From Streptomyces sp. NBC_01116 (lineage in GTDB: Bacteria > Actinomycetota > Actinomycetes > Streptomycetales > Streptomycetaceae), in the NCBI RefSeq assembly GCF_041435495.1, contig NZ_CP108644.1, forward strand, positions 3,333,501-3,397,500: 64,000 bases of DNA, in the 5' to 3' direction. Under the pieces are notes generated by a model. That model made no database searches. It was not told the DNA's origin and worked only from the letters and a program-made list of their open reading frames with translations. Below, in pieces: positions 1 to 9,741 of this stretch. The stretch's first letter is position 1. Each line of letters opens with the position of its first letter. A program made the translations under genes and the position numbers.

Positions 1-657
1 CGATCCGTCCGCCAGGGAATAGCCGGACGCCGTGCGGTACATGGCCTTGGCCACGACATCGCCGACGGTCCAGGGGCCGAGCGCGGAGGCGCCGCCCCCC
101 GGCAGGTCCACGCCGTTCCGCTGGACCCAGCGGGCCTTCGCCTCGCCGTCCTTGCGGCCCTTGTTGATCTCCGCGGCCCCCGGGGCCGGCGTCGCCTTCG
201 GGCCCGGCCCGGCACCGGGCCGCTTCGGGGAGGCGCTCTCCCGCGCGACGGGCTTCTCGGCGTCCGCGCCGTCGTCGTCGCCGCCCACCGCGAACCAGAC
301 GCCCGTCCCGATGACGAGGACCCCGGCGAGCACGGCGGCGACGAGCCCCGCGACCCGGCCCCGCGAGCGCCCGCCGGAGGGCGGGGGCGGGGGCGGGGGC
401 GAGAGCGGGGGCGGAGGCGGGGGCCCCGGGTGGCCGTACGGCGCGGTGGGCGGCTGACCGTACGGGCCGGGCTGCTGGGGCTGCGGCGGCACGGGGGCTC
501 CGTACGCGCCGGGCCGCGGTTCGTACGGAGCGCCGAAGCTCCCCCGCTCCCCCGTCCCGCCCTGCGGTGGCTGCGGTGGCTGCGGCGGCTGCGGTGGCTG
601 CGGTGGCTGCGGCGGCTGCGGTGGCTGCGGTGGCTGCGGTGGCTGCGACTGCGGCAT
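1..657 (-). CDS. PQQ-binding-like beta-propeller membrane protein, N-terminal part
   Basis: Only the first 219 codons are in the window; the gene runs off the left edge. The start at 657 has a strong upstream GGAGG. The protein opens with a long run of Pro-Pro-Gln units, then a Gly/Pro/Tyr-rich cytoplasmic segment, one hydrophobic helix at about residues 100-122, and an acidic and Ala/Pro-rich linker. The last visible stretch (LPGGGASALGPW, then GYSLADG) resembles the first blade of PQQ-like propellers, where a side chain meets a Gly-Asp-Gly turn. Similar Streptomyces proteins are anchored propellers outside the membrane, often encoded near kinases. The propeller call is inference because most of it is missing. 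Confidence 0.7.
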   Translation of the reverse strand, partial: MPQSQPPQPPQPPQPPQPPQPPQPPQPPQPPQGGTGERGSFGAPYEPRPGAYGAPVPPQPQQPGPYGQPPTAPYGHPGPPPPPPLSPPPPPPPSGGRSRGRVAGLVAAVLAGVLVIGTGVWFAVGGDDDGADAEKPVARESASPKRPGAGPGPKATPAPGAAEINKGRKDGEAKARWVQRNGVDLPGGGASALGPWTVGDVVAKAMYRTASGYSLADGS

Positions 658-726
658 CGGTGTGGATCCCCCTCCGAACGTACGGCGCCTGCCGTCCCGT
701 TCTACCACCTGCCGCGCCGGCCTCCG

Positions 727-2544
<1,818 letters not shown>

Positions 2545-2691
2545 TTCACTCCTGTCCCGGGGGTCCCTGCGGCGAGGACCGCTCGACGTACCAGAGTAGT
2601 CGCCGCGCGGAGCGCGATAACGTGCTGCGATCGATCATGGGGAGCAGCCCCGGGTCGGAGCGGTGCGGAAGACATTCGGGGTGGGGATTTC

Positions 2692-3420
2692 ATGACGATG
2701 GCGCGTGGAACGGTACGGGGACTGATACCTGCGGTCCTGGCTGCGGTGACGCTGGCCGGCTGTTCGTCGTCGACCGGGGCGGACGACGGGAGACCGGGCG
2801 GACCGGCGACGAGCAGCGCACCCGCGAAGGCGGCCGGGGCCGGGGCGGAGAAGACCGGGGCGGCCGGGGCCGGGGCGGAGAAGACCGGGACCGGCGCCAC
2901 GGAGGTGGCGGAGAAGGGCGGGCAGATCGGAGGCGCGGGTTCGGCGTGCGATCTGCCGGTGACCTTCGACACCGCCGCGGACTGGAAGCCGCGGGGGGTC
3001 CCGATGAATCCGGACCCCGAGCTGGCCGAGGTGCTGGCCGAGCTCTCCGAGCAGGGCACGGTGAAGGTGGTCTGCGAGATCGACGCCAAGCCGGCCGGCA
3101 GCATCGGCTTCCTCCGGGTGTGGCAGGGCAAGGCGTCCGAGGACGACCCGCGCGCGGTTCTGAAGGCCTTCCTGGCGGACTCCCCGAACGGGGCCGAGGC
3201 CGCCGCCTACACACAGGTGACGGCCGGTGCGCTCGCGGCCACCGAGGTCGGATACACCACCCACAGCGAACTGCTGGACGAGCCGAAGAAGGAGCGCGCC
3301 TTCGCCGTCGCGACGCCCGACGGTCCGGTCGTGGTGCACCTGGGCGGGATGGACACCGAGGAGCACACGGCGATGCTTCCGGCGTTCGAGCTGGCGAAGA
3401 AGACGCTGAAGCTCGGCTGA
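2692..3420 (+). CDS. Predicted lipoprotein, function unknown
   Basis: A 242-residue secreted protein with a short basic N-terminus, a hydrophobic segment and the lipobox LAGC, so Cys24 should be the lipidated residue. A second ATG two codons in is an equal candidate start. Residues about 45-66 are a low-complexity Ala/Gly/Lys linker made by an exact 30-bp DNA duplication. The folded part begins near SACDLPVTFDT and carries two cysteines that could pair. Its closing half (AFAVATPDGPVVVHLGG) looks like the small sensor-like lipoproteins common in Streptomyces. No enzymatic motif is visible. It is divergent from the ABC-F gene and convergent with the acyltransferase gene. Confidence 0.8.
   Translation: MTMARGTVRGLIPAVLAAVTLAGCSSSTGADDGRPGGPATSSAPAKAAGAGAEKTGAAGAGAEKTGTGATEVAEKGGQIGGAGSACDLPVTFDTAADWKPRGVPMNPDPELAEVLAELSEQGTVKVVCEIDAKPAGSIGFLRVWQGKASEDDPRAVLKAFLADSPNGAEAAAYTQVTAGALAATEVGYTTHSELLDEPKKERAFAVATPDGPVVVHLGGMDTEEHTAMLPAFELAKKTLKLG
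2830..2889 (+). repeat. Perfect 30-bp direct duplication inside lipoprotein gene
   Basis: Two identical 30-bp copies (2830-2859 and 2860-2889) lie head to tail and encode a repeated Ala-Gly-Ala-Gly-Ala-Glu-Lys-Thr-Gly-type linker. The length is a multiple of three, so the frame is kept. It looks like a recent slippage duplication in a flexible spacer after the lipobox. Confidence 0.95.
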
Positions 3421-3514
3421 CCGCCCGACGAGGAGCCGGGGGGCGGCGGCGCAGGGGCGGGCCCATCCACGAAGTGGTCGACGACGAGGTCCGCGTCGCC
3501 GCCCGCCGGTACCC

Positions 3515-4864
3515 CTACGGCCGCTGGAGTCCGGCCCGCACGCCGGTCCCCCGCCCCGCCCGCTCCACCAGCAGCCAGCCGGCCAGCGTCATCGCGACGG
3601 CGGCGGGCGCGCTGACCGGGACCGCGATCAGCAGGGCCGTGCGGCCGTCCAGCAGGCCGCCGAAGCCGACCATGGACAGGCCCAGCACCCCCAGCAGGCA
3701 GAGCGTCGCGCCCAGGGCGGTGAGGGGGCCCGCTCCCGCGGCTCCCGGGCTTCCCGGGGCCGTGGAGGCCGGGCGTTCGAAGGCGCGGAAGGCGGCTACG
3801 AGCCCGGCGGTGAGGGCCGCCGCGAGGGCGAGCCGCAGCGGGACCTGGGCCCACCAGGCGGCCGACGCCGGCTCGGGCAGCTCGGCGTCGAGGGCGAGCA
3901 GCGCCCCGTACACCCCGAACATCGCCGTGAGGTGCCAGAGGAACGCGGTCATCGCCACCCCGTTGGCCGCCACCACCGCGCGCCAGACGCGGGGCCGCTC
4001 CAGCAGACGGGCCGCCGGGGCGCGGAGGAGTTCGACCGCGCCGACGAGCCAGAGGCCGTGGCAGAGCAGGGCGAGGGTGGGCGGGGCCATGTTGCTGACC
4101 TTCTCGCCGGGCATCCCGACCATGGACAGCGGGTAGGGGCCGAACGCCACCAGCGCGCCCGCGGTGACCAGGCCCGCTCCGGCGAGGAGCGCGGGGCGGC
4201 GGATGCGGCCGTCGGCGCGCAGGAAGCCGAGCTGGTGGACGGCCAGCCAGACGAACGCGAAGTTGAGGAACTCGACGTACGGGACTCCGGCCGCGAAGCG
4301 CAGCACGTCCACCGCGAGCGCCGCCCCGGCCAGTCCGGCGAAGGCTCCCCAGCCGTACCGCTCGTGCAGCCTCAGCAGCGGCGGGGTGAACGCGACCATC
4401 GCCAGGTAGATCCCGATGAACCAGAGCGGCTGGGTCACCATGCGCAGGGTGACGCCGGTCAGTCCGCCGCCCCCGCCGAGGAGCTGGACCAGCAGCGCCG
4501 CCGCACCCCACACCAGGACGAAGACCATGGTCGGGCGCAGCAGCCGCTGGAGCCGGGCGCGCAGGAAGGCGGAGTAGACGGAGTCCTCGGCCCCCTCGGG
4601 GCGCTTGCGGAGGAGCGAGCGGTAGGAGAGCGCGTGGGAGAAGCCGCCGACGAAGAAGAACACCGGCATGACCTGGAGCAGCCAGGTCAGCGGCTGGAGT
4701 TCCGGGACGACGGCGAGCAGGTTGCCCACCCCGTCCGGGGTGACGGCGGCCATCAGCCAGTGGCCGAGCACGACCGCGCCGAGGGAGGCGACCCGCAGGA
4801 GGTCGACGTAGCGGTCCCGGATGGCGGGCGTCGCCCCGGCCAGTTCACGAACACTTGATCCCAT
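3515..4864 (-). CDS. Integral membrane acyltransferase (acyltransferase 3 family)
   Basis: A 449-residue protein with about ten hydrophobic segments. The N-terminal block (RYVDLLRVASLGAVVLGHW) carries the conserved Arg and His of the acyltransferase-3 family. Later FFFVGGFSHALSY and QPLWFIGIYL match family core segments. These enzymes O-acylate cell-surface sugars or secreted metabolites at the membrane; the acceptor cannot be read from sequence. The gene ends in a Gly/Arg-rich cytoplasmic tail. It lies 123 bp downstream of ispE on the same strand, separated by a short tandem repeat, so it may be read through from that operon. No clear ribosome site precedes the ATG. Confidence 0.88.
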   Translation of the reverse strand: MGSSVRELAGATPAIRDRYVDLLRVASLGAVVLGHWLMAAVTPDGVGNLLAVVPELQPLTWLLQVMPVFFFVGGFSHALSYRSLLRKRPEGAEDSVYSAFLRARLQRLLRPTMVFVLVWGAAALLVQLLGGGGGLTGVTLRMVTQPLWFIGIYLAMVAFTPPLLRLHERYGWGAFAGLAGAALAVDVLRFAAGVPYVEFLNFAFVWLAVHQLGFLRADGRIRRPALLAGAGLVTAGALVAFGPYPLSMVGMPGEKVSNMAPPTLALLCHGLWLVGAVELLRAPAARLLERPRVWRAVVAANGVAMTAFLWHLTAMFGVYGALLALDAELPEPASAAWWAQVPLRLALAAALTAGLVAAFRAFERPASTAPGSPGAAGAGPLTALGATLCLLGVLGLSMVGFGGLLDGRTALLIAVPVSAPAAVAMTLAGWLLVERAGRGTGVRAGLQRP

Positions 4865-4925
4865 GGACTCAACGTCGCGCGAACCGGGCGGGGCGCGGCA
4901 GCGCGACCGTACTCAGATCCGGGAT

Positions 4926-4974
4926 GAGTACGCGGAGACGTCGAGTGCGCGGAGACGTCGAGTGCGCGGAGCCC
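4926..4974. repeat. 17-bp tandem repeat between ispE and the acyltransferase gene
   Basis: Nearly identical 17-bp units run 4926-4942 and 4943-4959, with a partial third copy to 4974. Each contains GCGCGGAGACGTC or a one-base variant. It fills most of the short gap after the ispE stop codon and codes for nothing obvious. Confidence 0.85.
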
Positions 4975-4987
4975 GGGGGCCGTGCGG

Positions 4988-5917
4988 TCAGATCGCCTTC
5001 GCGCCCGGTGCGGGCGACACCGCCGTGCGCGCCTCGCGGCACGTTCCGGAGGCCGTCAGCGCGTCGGCCACCTTGCGGGCCGCCGACTCGTCCTCCACCA
5101 GGAACGCCGTCGTCGGCCCGGACCCGGAGACCAGGGCGGCCAGGGCCCCCGCCGCCGTGCCCGCGGCCAGGGTGTCGGCGAGGGAGGGGCGCAGGGAGAG
5201 CGCGGCGGGCTGGAGGTCGTTGCCCAGGGCCTTCGCGAGTGCGCCGGAGTCGCCGGAGCGCAGGGCGGCGAGGAGAGCGGGGGACGCGGTCGGTTCCGGG
5301 ACCTCGGTGTCGGCCGTGAGCCGGTCGAACTCGCCGTACACGGCGGGCGTGGAGAGGCCGCCGTCCGCCACCGCGAAGACCCAGTGGAAGGTCCCGCCGA
5401 CCTCGATCGGGGCCAGCTTCTCGCCGCGTCCGGTGCCGAGCGCGGCTCCGCCGACCAGGCTGAACGGGACGTCGCTGCCCAGCTCCGCGCAGATGGCCAG
5501 CAGCTCGTCGCGGCTCGCGCCGGTGCCCCACAGGGCGTCGCAGGCGACGAGGGCCGCGGCCCCGTCGGCGCTGCCGCCCGCCATGCCGCCCGCGACCGGG
5601 ATGTCCTTGGCGATGTGCAGGTGGACGGCGGGCTCGACGCCGTACCGCTCGGCGAGCGCGAGGGCGGCGCGGGCGGCGAGGTTGGTGGTGTCCAGCGGGA
5701 CCTGGGCGGCGTCCGGGCCCGAGCAGGTGATGCGCAGCTCGTCGGCGGGGACCGCGGTGACCTCGTCGTACAGGCCGACGGCGAGGAAGACGTTGGCCAG
5801 GTCGTGGAAGCCGTCGGGGCGGGCGGCGCCCACGGCGAGCCGCACGTTGACCTTGGCGGGGACGCGGACGGTGACGGCCTTGCTCACGGGGGCTCCTCCG
5901 GTTCGCGCGCGGCTCAT
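4988..5917 (-). CDS. ispE: 4-diphosphocytidyl-2-C-methyl-D-erythritol kinase
   Basis: A GHMP kinase that phosphorylates CDP-methylerythritol in the MEP isoprenoid pathway. The substrate lysine lies in PAKVNVRL (Lys22). The Gly-rich ATP loop [17 protein letters not shown] is at residues 107-123, with Asp118 as the expected catalytic base. The C-terminal GHMP motif is [11 protein letters not shown]. It overlaps ksgA by four bases (5914-5917), so the two are translationally coupled, the usual actinobacterial order. A GTG ten codons in (5887) gives [14 protein letters not shown] and is a credible alternative start; the longer form is chosen for the coupling overlap. Confidence 0.95.
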   Translation of the reverse strand: MSRARTGGAPVSKAVTVRVPAKVNVRLAVGAARPDGFHDLANVFLAVGLYDEVTAVPADELRITCSGPDAAQVPLDTTNLAARAALALAERYGVEPAVHLHIAKDIPVAGGMAGGSADGAAALVACDALWGTGASRDELLAICAELGSDVPFSLVGGAALGTGRGEKLAPIEVGGTFHWVFAVADGGLSTPAVYGEFDRLTADTEVPEPTASPALLAALRSGDSGALAKALGNDLQPAALSLRPSLADTLAAGTAAGALAALVSGSGPTTAFLVEDESAARKVADALTASGTCREARTAVSPAPGAKAI

Positions 5918-6786
5918 GCGGCCGCCTCCGGCTTGTTCTCCGCGATCGCCGCGAACTCCTCCACCGTCAGCGCCTCGCCGCGCGCCTGCGGCGAGATCCC
6001 GGCGGCGACGAGCGCGGCCTCGGCGGCGGGCGCGGAGCCGGCCCAGCCGGAGAGCGCGGCGCGCAGGGTCTTGCGGCGCTGGGCGAAGGCGGCGTCCACG
6101 ACGGCGAAGACCTCGGCGCGGCTCGCGGTGGTGGCGATGGGCTCGGTGCGCCGGACCAGGGAGACGAGTCCGGAGTCGACGTTCGGGGCGGGCCAGAAGA
6201 CGGTGCGGCCGATGGACCCGGCGCGCTTGACGTCCGCGTACCAGTTGGCCTTCACCGACGGCACGCCGTAGACCTTGTTGCCGGGGCGGGCGGCCAGCCG
6301 GTCGGCGACCTCGGCCTGGACCATGACGAGGGTCCGCTCGATGCTGGGGAAGCGCTCCAGCATGGTCAGCAGGACGGGCACGGCGACGTTGTACGGGAGG
6401 TTCGCCACGAGCGCGGTGGGGGCCGGGCCCGGCAGCTCGGTGACCAGCATCGCGTCGGAGTGGACCAGGGCGAAGCGGTCGGCGCGCTCCGGCATCCGGG
6501 CGTGGACCGTGGCGGGCAGCGCGGCGGCGAGCACGTCGTCGATCTCGACGGCGACGACGCGGTCCGCCGCCTCCAGCAGCGCCAGGGTCAGCGAGCCGAG
6601 CCCGGGGCCGACCTCGACGACGGTGTCGTCCGGGCGGACCTCGGCCGTGCGCACGATGCGGCGGACGGTGTTGGCGTCGATGACGAAGTTCTGACCGCGC
6701 TGCTTGGTGGGGCGTACGCCCAGCTTCGCGGCCAGATCGCGGATGTCTGCGGGGCCCAGGAGGGCGTCGGGCTCTGTGCTGCTCAC
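5914..6786 (-). CDS. ksgA: 16S rRNA (adenine1518-N6/adenine1519-N6)-dimethyltransferase
   Basis: This SAM-dependent enzyme dimethylates two adjacent adenines near the 3-prime end of 16S rRNA during small-subunit maturation. Visible motifs are [15 protein letters not shown], the SAM loop [16 protein letters not shown], and the NLPYN catalytic motif, followed by [11 protein letters not shown]. The length of 290 residues is normal. It starts with GTG at 6786, six bases after a TAGGCT -10 element, so the message is probably leaderless. In many streptomycetes resuscitation-promoting factor genes lie just upstream of ksgA; here the next gene is tatD. Confidence 0.96.
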   Translation of the reverse strand: MSSTEPDALLGPADIRDLAAKLGVRPTKQRGQNFVIDANTVRRIVRTAEVRPDDTVVEVGPGLGSLTLALLEAADRVVAVEIDDVLAAALPATVHARMPERADRFALVHSDAMLVTELPGPAPTALVANLPYNVAVPVLLTMLERFPSIERTLVMVQAEVADRLAARPGNKVYGVPSVKANWYADVKRAGSIGRTVFWPAPNVDSGLVSLVRRTEPIATTASRAEVFAVVDAAFAQRRKTLRAALSGWAGSAPAAEAALVAAGISPQARGEALTVEEFAAIAENKPEAAA

Positions 6787-6792
6787 CCGGTA

Positions 6793-6798
6793 AGCCTA
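6793..6798 (-). promoter_or_regulatory. Predicted -10 element of ksgA (leaderless)
   Basis: TAGGCT on the minus strand ends six bases before the ksgA GTG. This fits the TANNNT -10 of Streptomyces housekeeping promoters with transcription starting at the start codon. Confidence 0.5.
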
Positions 6799-6920
6799 CG
6801 GCCGCGGTGCGACCGGGCCGCCCGGCGTGCCCGCGGGGGCCCGCCGGGCGGCCGGGAGGGGGACCTCCCGGCGGCCGGGAGGGGGAACGCCCGAGGTCGG
6901 AAGCGGGGCCCGCCCGGCGG

Positions 6921-7796
6921 TCAGAAGTCGAACGCGCGCGCGGTGTTGTCGTAGACCGCGGCGGCCAGCACGTCCTCGTCCAGGCCCTTCACCTCGGCCA
7001 TGGCACGGAGCGTGACCGGAATGAGGTACGGCGCGTTGGGCCGGCCGCGGTACGGGGCGGGGGTGAGGAACGGCGCGTCCGTCTCGACCAGGACCAGCTC
7101 GGTCGGGGCGACGGCCAGGGCGTCCCGCAGCGGCTGGGCGTTCTTGAAGGTCACGTTGCCCGCGAAGGACATGAAGTACCCGGCCCGCGCGCAGGTCCGG
7201 GCCATGTCGGCGTCGCCGGAGTAGCAGTGGAACACGGTCCGCTCGGGCGCGCCCGCGTCGGCCAGGACCCGCAGGACGTCCTCGTGCGCGTCGCGGTCAT
7301 GGATGACCAGGGCCTTGCCGTGCCGCTTGGCGATCTCGATGTGGGCCCGGAAGGACTCCTCCTGGGCGGCGACGCCCTCGGGTCCGGTGCGGAAGAAGTC
7401 CAGGCCCGTCTCGCCGACCCCGCGCACGTGGTCGAGGGCGGCCAGCGCGTCGATCTCCGCGAGCGCCTCGTCCAGCGCCGCCCTGCCGCCGGGCTCCCGC
7501 GACCCCTGCCGCGCGGTGCCGGCGGTGCCCTCGGCGTACCCGTGGACGATGCGCGGGGCCTCGTTGGGGTGCAGGGCGACCGAGGCGTGGACGGCGGGGT
7601 GGGCGGCCGCGGTGTCGGCGGCCCAGCGGGAGCCGGCCACATCGCAGCCGACCTGGACGACGGCTGTCACGTTCACCGCGGCGGCCCGGGCGAGGGCCTC
7701 CTCGACGGTGGAGTCCTGCATGTCCAGATGGGTGTGGGAGTCGGCGACCGGAACCCGCAGGGGCTCGGGCAGCGGCGGGGCTTCGGTACGGCTCAT
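6921..7796 (-). CDS. tatD: TatD family metal-dependent hydrolase
   Basis: A 291-residue TIM-barrel amidohydrolase of the TatD DNase family. Metal ligands are visible in order: the HxH of DSHTHLD, the Glu of GETGLDFFR, His in VIHDRD, His in TVFHCYSGD, and Asp in VETDAPFLTP. Family members have 3-prime exonuclease activity and are linked to DNA repair and RNA quality control. The reading frame stays open 21 codons further upstream, but those codons lie inside a perfect inverted repeat, and the ATG at 7796 follows a TACGAT -10 by seven bases, so that start is chosen. A Gly/Arg-rich insertion lies near residues 115-130. Confidence 0.9.
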   Translation of the reverse strand: MSRTEAPPLPEPLRVPVADSHTHLDMQDSTVEEALARAAAVNVTAVVQVGCDVAGSRWAADTAAAHPAVHASVALHPNEAPRIVHGYAEGTAGTARQGSREPGGRAALDEALAEIDALAALDHVRGVGETGLDFFRTGPEGVAAQEESFRAHIEIAKRHGKALVIHDRDAHEDVLRVLADAGAPERTVFHCYSGDADMARTCARAGYFMSFAGNVTFKNAQPLRDALAVAPTELVLVETDAPFLTPAPYRGRPNAPYLIPVTLRAMAEVKGLDEDVLAAAVYDNTARAFDF

Positions 7797-7839
7797 GCCG
7801 ACGATCGTACGAGGGCCCCACCCTCGTACGATCGTCGGC
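7797..7839. promoter_or_regulatory. Perfect 19-bp inverted repeat containing the tatD -10 element
   Basis: Arms 7797-7815 and 7821-7839 are exact reverse complements with a 5-bp centre. The left arm, read on the minus strand, contains TACGAT (7804-7809) seven bases before the tatD ATG, a leaderless promoter. The right arm duplicates it facing the other way, where no gene follows. It could be an operator, a terminator for upstream transcripts, or an inverted promoter duplication. Confidence 0.75.
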
Positions 7840-7905
7840 TGCGGAAGCCACCCGGGCACGTCATCCGCGACGGAAGGCCCACCCCACCCGCGCCGGAAGG
7901 ATCAC

Positions 7906-8040
7906 GTCACCCGCAGTGGTTGGTCGAGGTCACCCGCGGTGGTCGGTCCGTGTCACCCGCGGTGGCCGGTCCGTGTCACCCGCGGTGGCCGGTCCGTCTC
8001 ACCTGTGGTGGCCGGTGCGTGTCACCTGCGGTGGAAGGGG
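7906..8040. repeat. 23-bp tandem repeat, about six copies
   Basis: Units start at 7906, 7929, 7952, 7975, 7998 and 8021; the last is partial and merges into the stop codon of the zinc-ribbon gene. Copies three and four are identical, and the outer copies differ by a few bases. Each begins with GTCACC, then a CGCGGTGG-like core and GGTCCGT. The spacing is exact with no unique spacer, so this is a minisatellite and not CRISPR. Confidence 0.93.
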
Positions 8041-8393
8041 TGGAGCAGGTCGGACAGCCGCCAGTGCCGGGCCGGGGCGGCGGCGGTCGACACCGCCCGG
8101 TCCTTCGCGGCGGCCTCCGCGGCGCGCGGCGCCTGCTGCTTCCGCAGCAGCTGCTGGACGCCGGCGACCCGCCCCGCCCGCATGATGCGCACCACGTGTC
8201 CGCCGCAGTTGGCGCAGGTCGGCGTGGAGAGCGGGGACGGCACGCGCTCGCCGTCCGCCGTGTAGACGACGAAGGCATGGCCGTGGACGTCGACGTGGTG
8301 CTCTATCTCGTAGGACTGCTCCCAGCCGTACCCGCACTTCATGCAGGCGAAGGCATACGCCTCATGGACAGTGGTGGCTGCGATCTCGCTCAT
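8022..8393 (-). CDS. Small zinc-ribbon protein, function unknown
   Basis: A 123-residue protein with two CxxC pairs, Cys17/Cys20 (FACMKCGYGW) and Cys60/Cys63 (TCANCGGH), that should bind one zinc ion. Between them is an aromatic and His-rich stretch (SYEIEHHVDVHGHAF). The C-terminal half is basic, Ala- and Gln-rich and probably disordered. The frame is open far upstream, but the ATG at 8393 is preceded by AGAGGAG and begins the conserved part. Similar short proteins recur in Streptomyces without an assigned role. The stop codon lies in the last unit of a tandem repeat, so the C-terminus may vary between strains. Confidence 0.75.
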   Translation of the reverse strand: MSEIAATTVHEAYAFACMKCGYGWEQSYEIEHHVDVHGHAFVVYTADGERVPSPLSTPTCANCGGHVVRIMRAGRVAGVQQLLRKQQAPRAAEAAAKDRAVSTAAAPARHWRLSDLLHPFHRR

Positions 8394-8846
8394 GCCTGCT
8401 CCTCTTGGCCGCGGGTCACGCGCTCCGGGGGCGGGCGGCCCGCCCGAGGGTTTTCGAGCAGGTGGCCCGTCTCCCCTCCAGTGGACACCTGCACCCGTAC
8501 GGACGCACCAGCTCAGAGCCAATGTTGGTGCGTTCTTGGCCTCCTTTTGCAGCCCTTTGCCGACGCATGGCACCGGACTGGACCAAGCGGGCGCGATGCG
8601 TGACCACCGGAACCCCGAGCGCCCCCGAGCGCGCCGTGCGCCCACCATGAACGCGCCCGCGCACCACCCCTGGACGCCCGCCTCTTTCCCTTGAATTCCC
8701 GGGCTTTTCCCCGCCCGCACTCCATGAATTCACCATTCAATTGAAATCGCGATTTACCCGGGTGTCGCGCGCCGATTTGCGGCGTCCCGATTCCTCCTTT
8801 TCACTCATTACGTCCACCCCATTTCCCACAGGACGGGGCACAACCC
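8394..8846. other. Intergenic region upstream of the peptide operon
   Basis: This 453-bp divergent gap holds no convincing gene. Its right third (8690-8830) is clearly richer in A and T than its surroundings and contains two GAATTC sites (8693, 8726) and two adjacent palindromes. It must carry promoters for both the zinc-ribbon gene and the peptide operon. Confidence 0.7.
8736..8755. promoter_or_regulatory. Twin adjacent palindromes upstream of the peptide operon
   Basis: A perfect 10-bp palindrome TTCAATTGAA (8736-8745) shares two bases with a perfect 12-bp palindrome AAATCGCGATTT (8744-8755). They lie about 92 bp before the start of the 58-residue peptide in an AT-rich patch, as expected of an operator or activator site. 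Confidence 0.5.
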
Positions 8847-9023
8847 ATGTTCACCACGGACACCACTGCCACCGACGTCGAGCTCGACCTCGAAGCCGCT
8901 CTCAACCCGGGCGAGGTCGAAGGCCTGTACCGCGACTCCCGTGAATGCGCCTATCTCGCGCTCCTCGCGGGCGGCGGCGCGCTGCTGCTCTCGCCCCCGA
9001 CCCCGCGCCCGAAGAAGGGCTAG
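8847..9023 (+). CDS. 58-residue peptide, first gene of a coupled operon
   Basis: ATG at 8847, TAG at 9021. The N-terminal 34 residues are acidic and Thr-rich (VELDLEAALNPGEVEGLY), followed by DSRECAYLALLAGGGALLL, a hydrophobic Gly/Ala/Leu segment with the only cysteine, then a proline-rich basic tail ending PRPKKG. An acidic leader plus a short hydrophobic core suits a precursor peptide or a small membrane-associated peptide. AGGACGG lies about 12 bases upstream. The stop is ten bases before the next gene. Codon use is normal and third positions are G/C-rich, which supports coding. I do not recognise the family. Confidence 0.65.
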   Translation: MFTTDTTATDVELDLEAALNPGEVEGLYRDSRECAYLALLAGGGALLLSPPTPRPKKG

Positions 9024-9033
9024 TCGCCGGCAC

Positions 9034-9741
9034 ATGGACCAGACACATGCGTCGTCGCCCCTGGCGGGCGCCGTGCATGACCTGGCAACAGAGGTGGTCC
9101 TCGCTCTGCGGAGCGGGGACCACCTCGCCACGGTGTGCGGCGCGGCGGGAATCGACGAGGAGAATCGGACCGGAATCGCGGCGGCACGGGTCATCGGGGC
9201 CGACCTGCTGCTGCCCAGTGTTCTGTACGGACGTCATCCGCATCCGGGTGACGTCGCCGTGCTCGACCGGGCGGTACGGGAGTTCCCGCCCAAGCCCGAC
9301 GCTCCGGCCGCGACGGCCTGGAGCCACTGGCACATGATCTCCACGCTCCAGCGGATGGCACCGCCCGCACCGGGAGCGGCCGCTCCCGCGGCGTACGCGG
9401 AGCCCGACGCCGCCTGGCTGGAGGAGGCCCCCTGGCAGGCGTTCACCCATCAGCTCTCGGTGCTCGCACCGCTGGCCGTCCCGGCCGCGCCCTCGGCCGT
9501 GCAACGGGCCGCGGCGAACCGGGCCGTCGACCTGTCGCGCGGCTTCGTCCGCGCGGTGCGGCGGCGCGACTGGCTCCAGGCGGCGGGCGCGGGCCGCTGG
9601 CTCGCGGCGATCGGCGGCGAACCGGCGACGCTGGGCCTGGAGCGCGGCCTGGACTTCGTCGAGCTGTCGGGCGGCCACGATCCCCGGGTCACCCTCCATG
9701 TGCGGGCCGCCCGGCTGATGGCCGAGGCGAGGGCACGGTGA
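9034..9741 (+). CDS. Unknown protein, second gene of the peptide operon
   Basis: A 235-residue, Ala-rich, mostly helical protein with no signal peptide or membrane helix. Recognisable stretches are IDEENRTGIAAARVIGADLLLPSVLYGR near residues 40-67, an aromatic W-S-H-W-H-M patch near 95, and VDLSRGFVRAVRRRDW near 165. None matches an enzyme motif I know. It begins ten bases after the peptide stop and its own stop overlaps the next start by four bases (GTGA), so it is co-translated with the 377-residue gene. The chosen ATG is the first one after the peptide; the frame is open further left but overlaps the peptide. Confidence 0.8.
   Translation: MDQTHASSPLAGAVHDLATEVVLALRSGDHLATVCGAAGIDEENRTGIAAARVIGADLLLPSVLYGRHPHPGDVAVLDRAVREFPPKPDAPAATAWSHWHMISTLQRMAPPAPGAAAPAAYAEPDAAWLEEAPWQAFTHQLSVLAPLAVPAAPSAVQRAAANRAVDLSRGFVRAVRRRDWLQAAGAGRWLAAIGGEPATLGLERGLDFVELSGGHDPRVTLHVRAARLMAEARAR

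Noticed and set aside
7906..8040. CRISPR array
   Set aside because: Repeat units abut without spacers and no cas genes are in the window.
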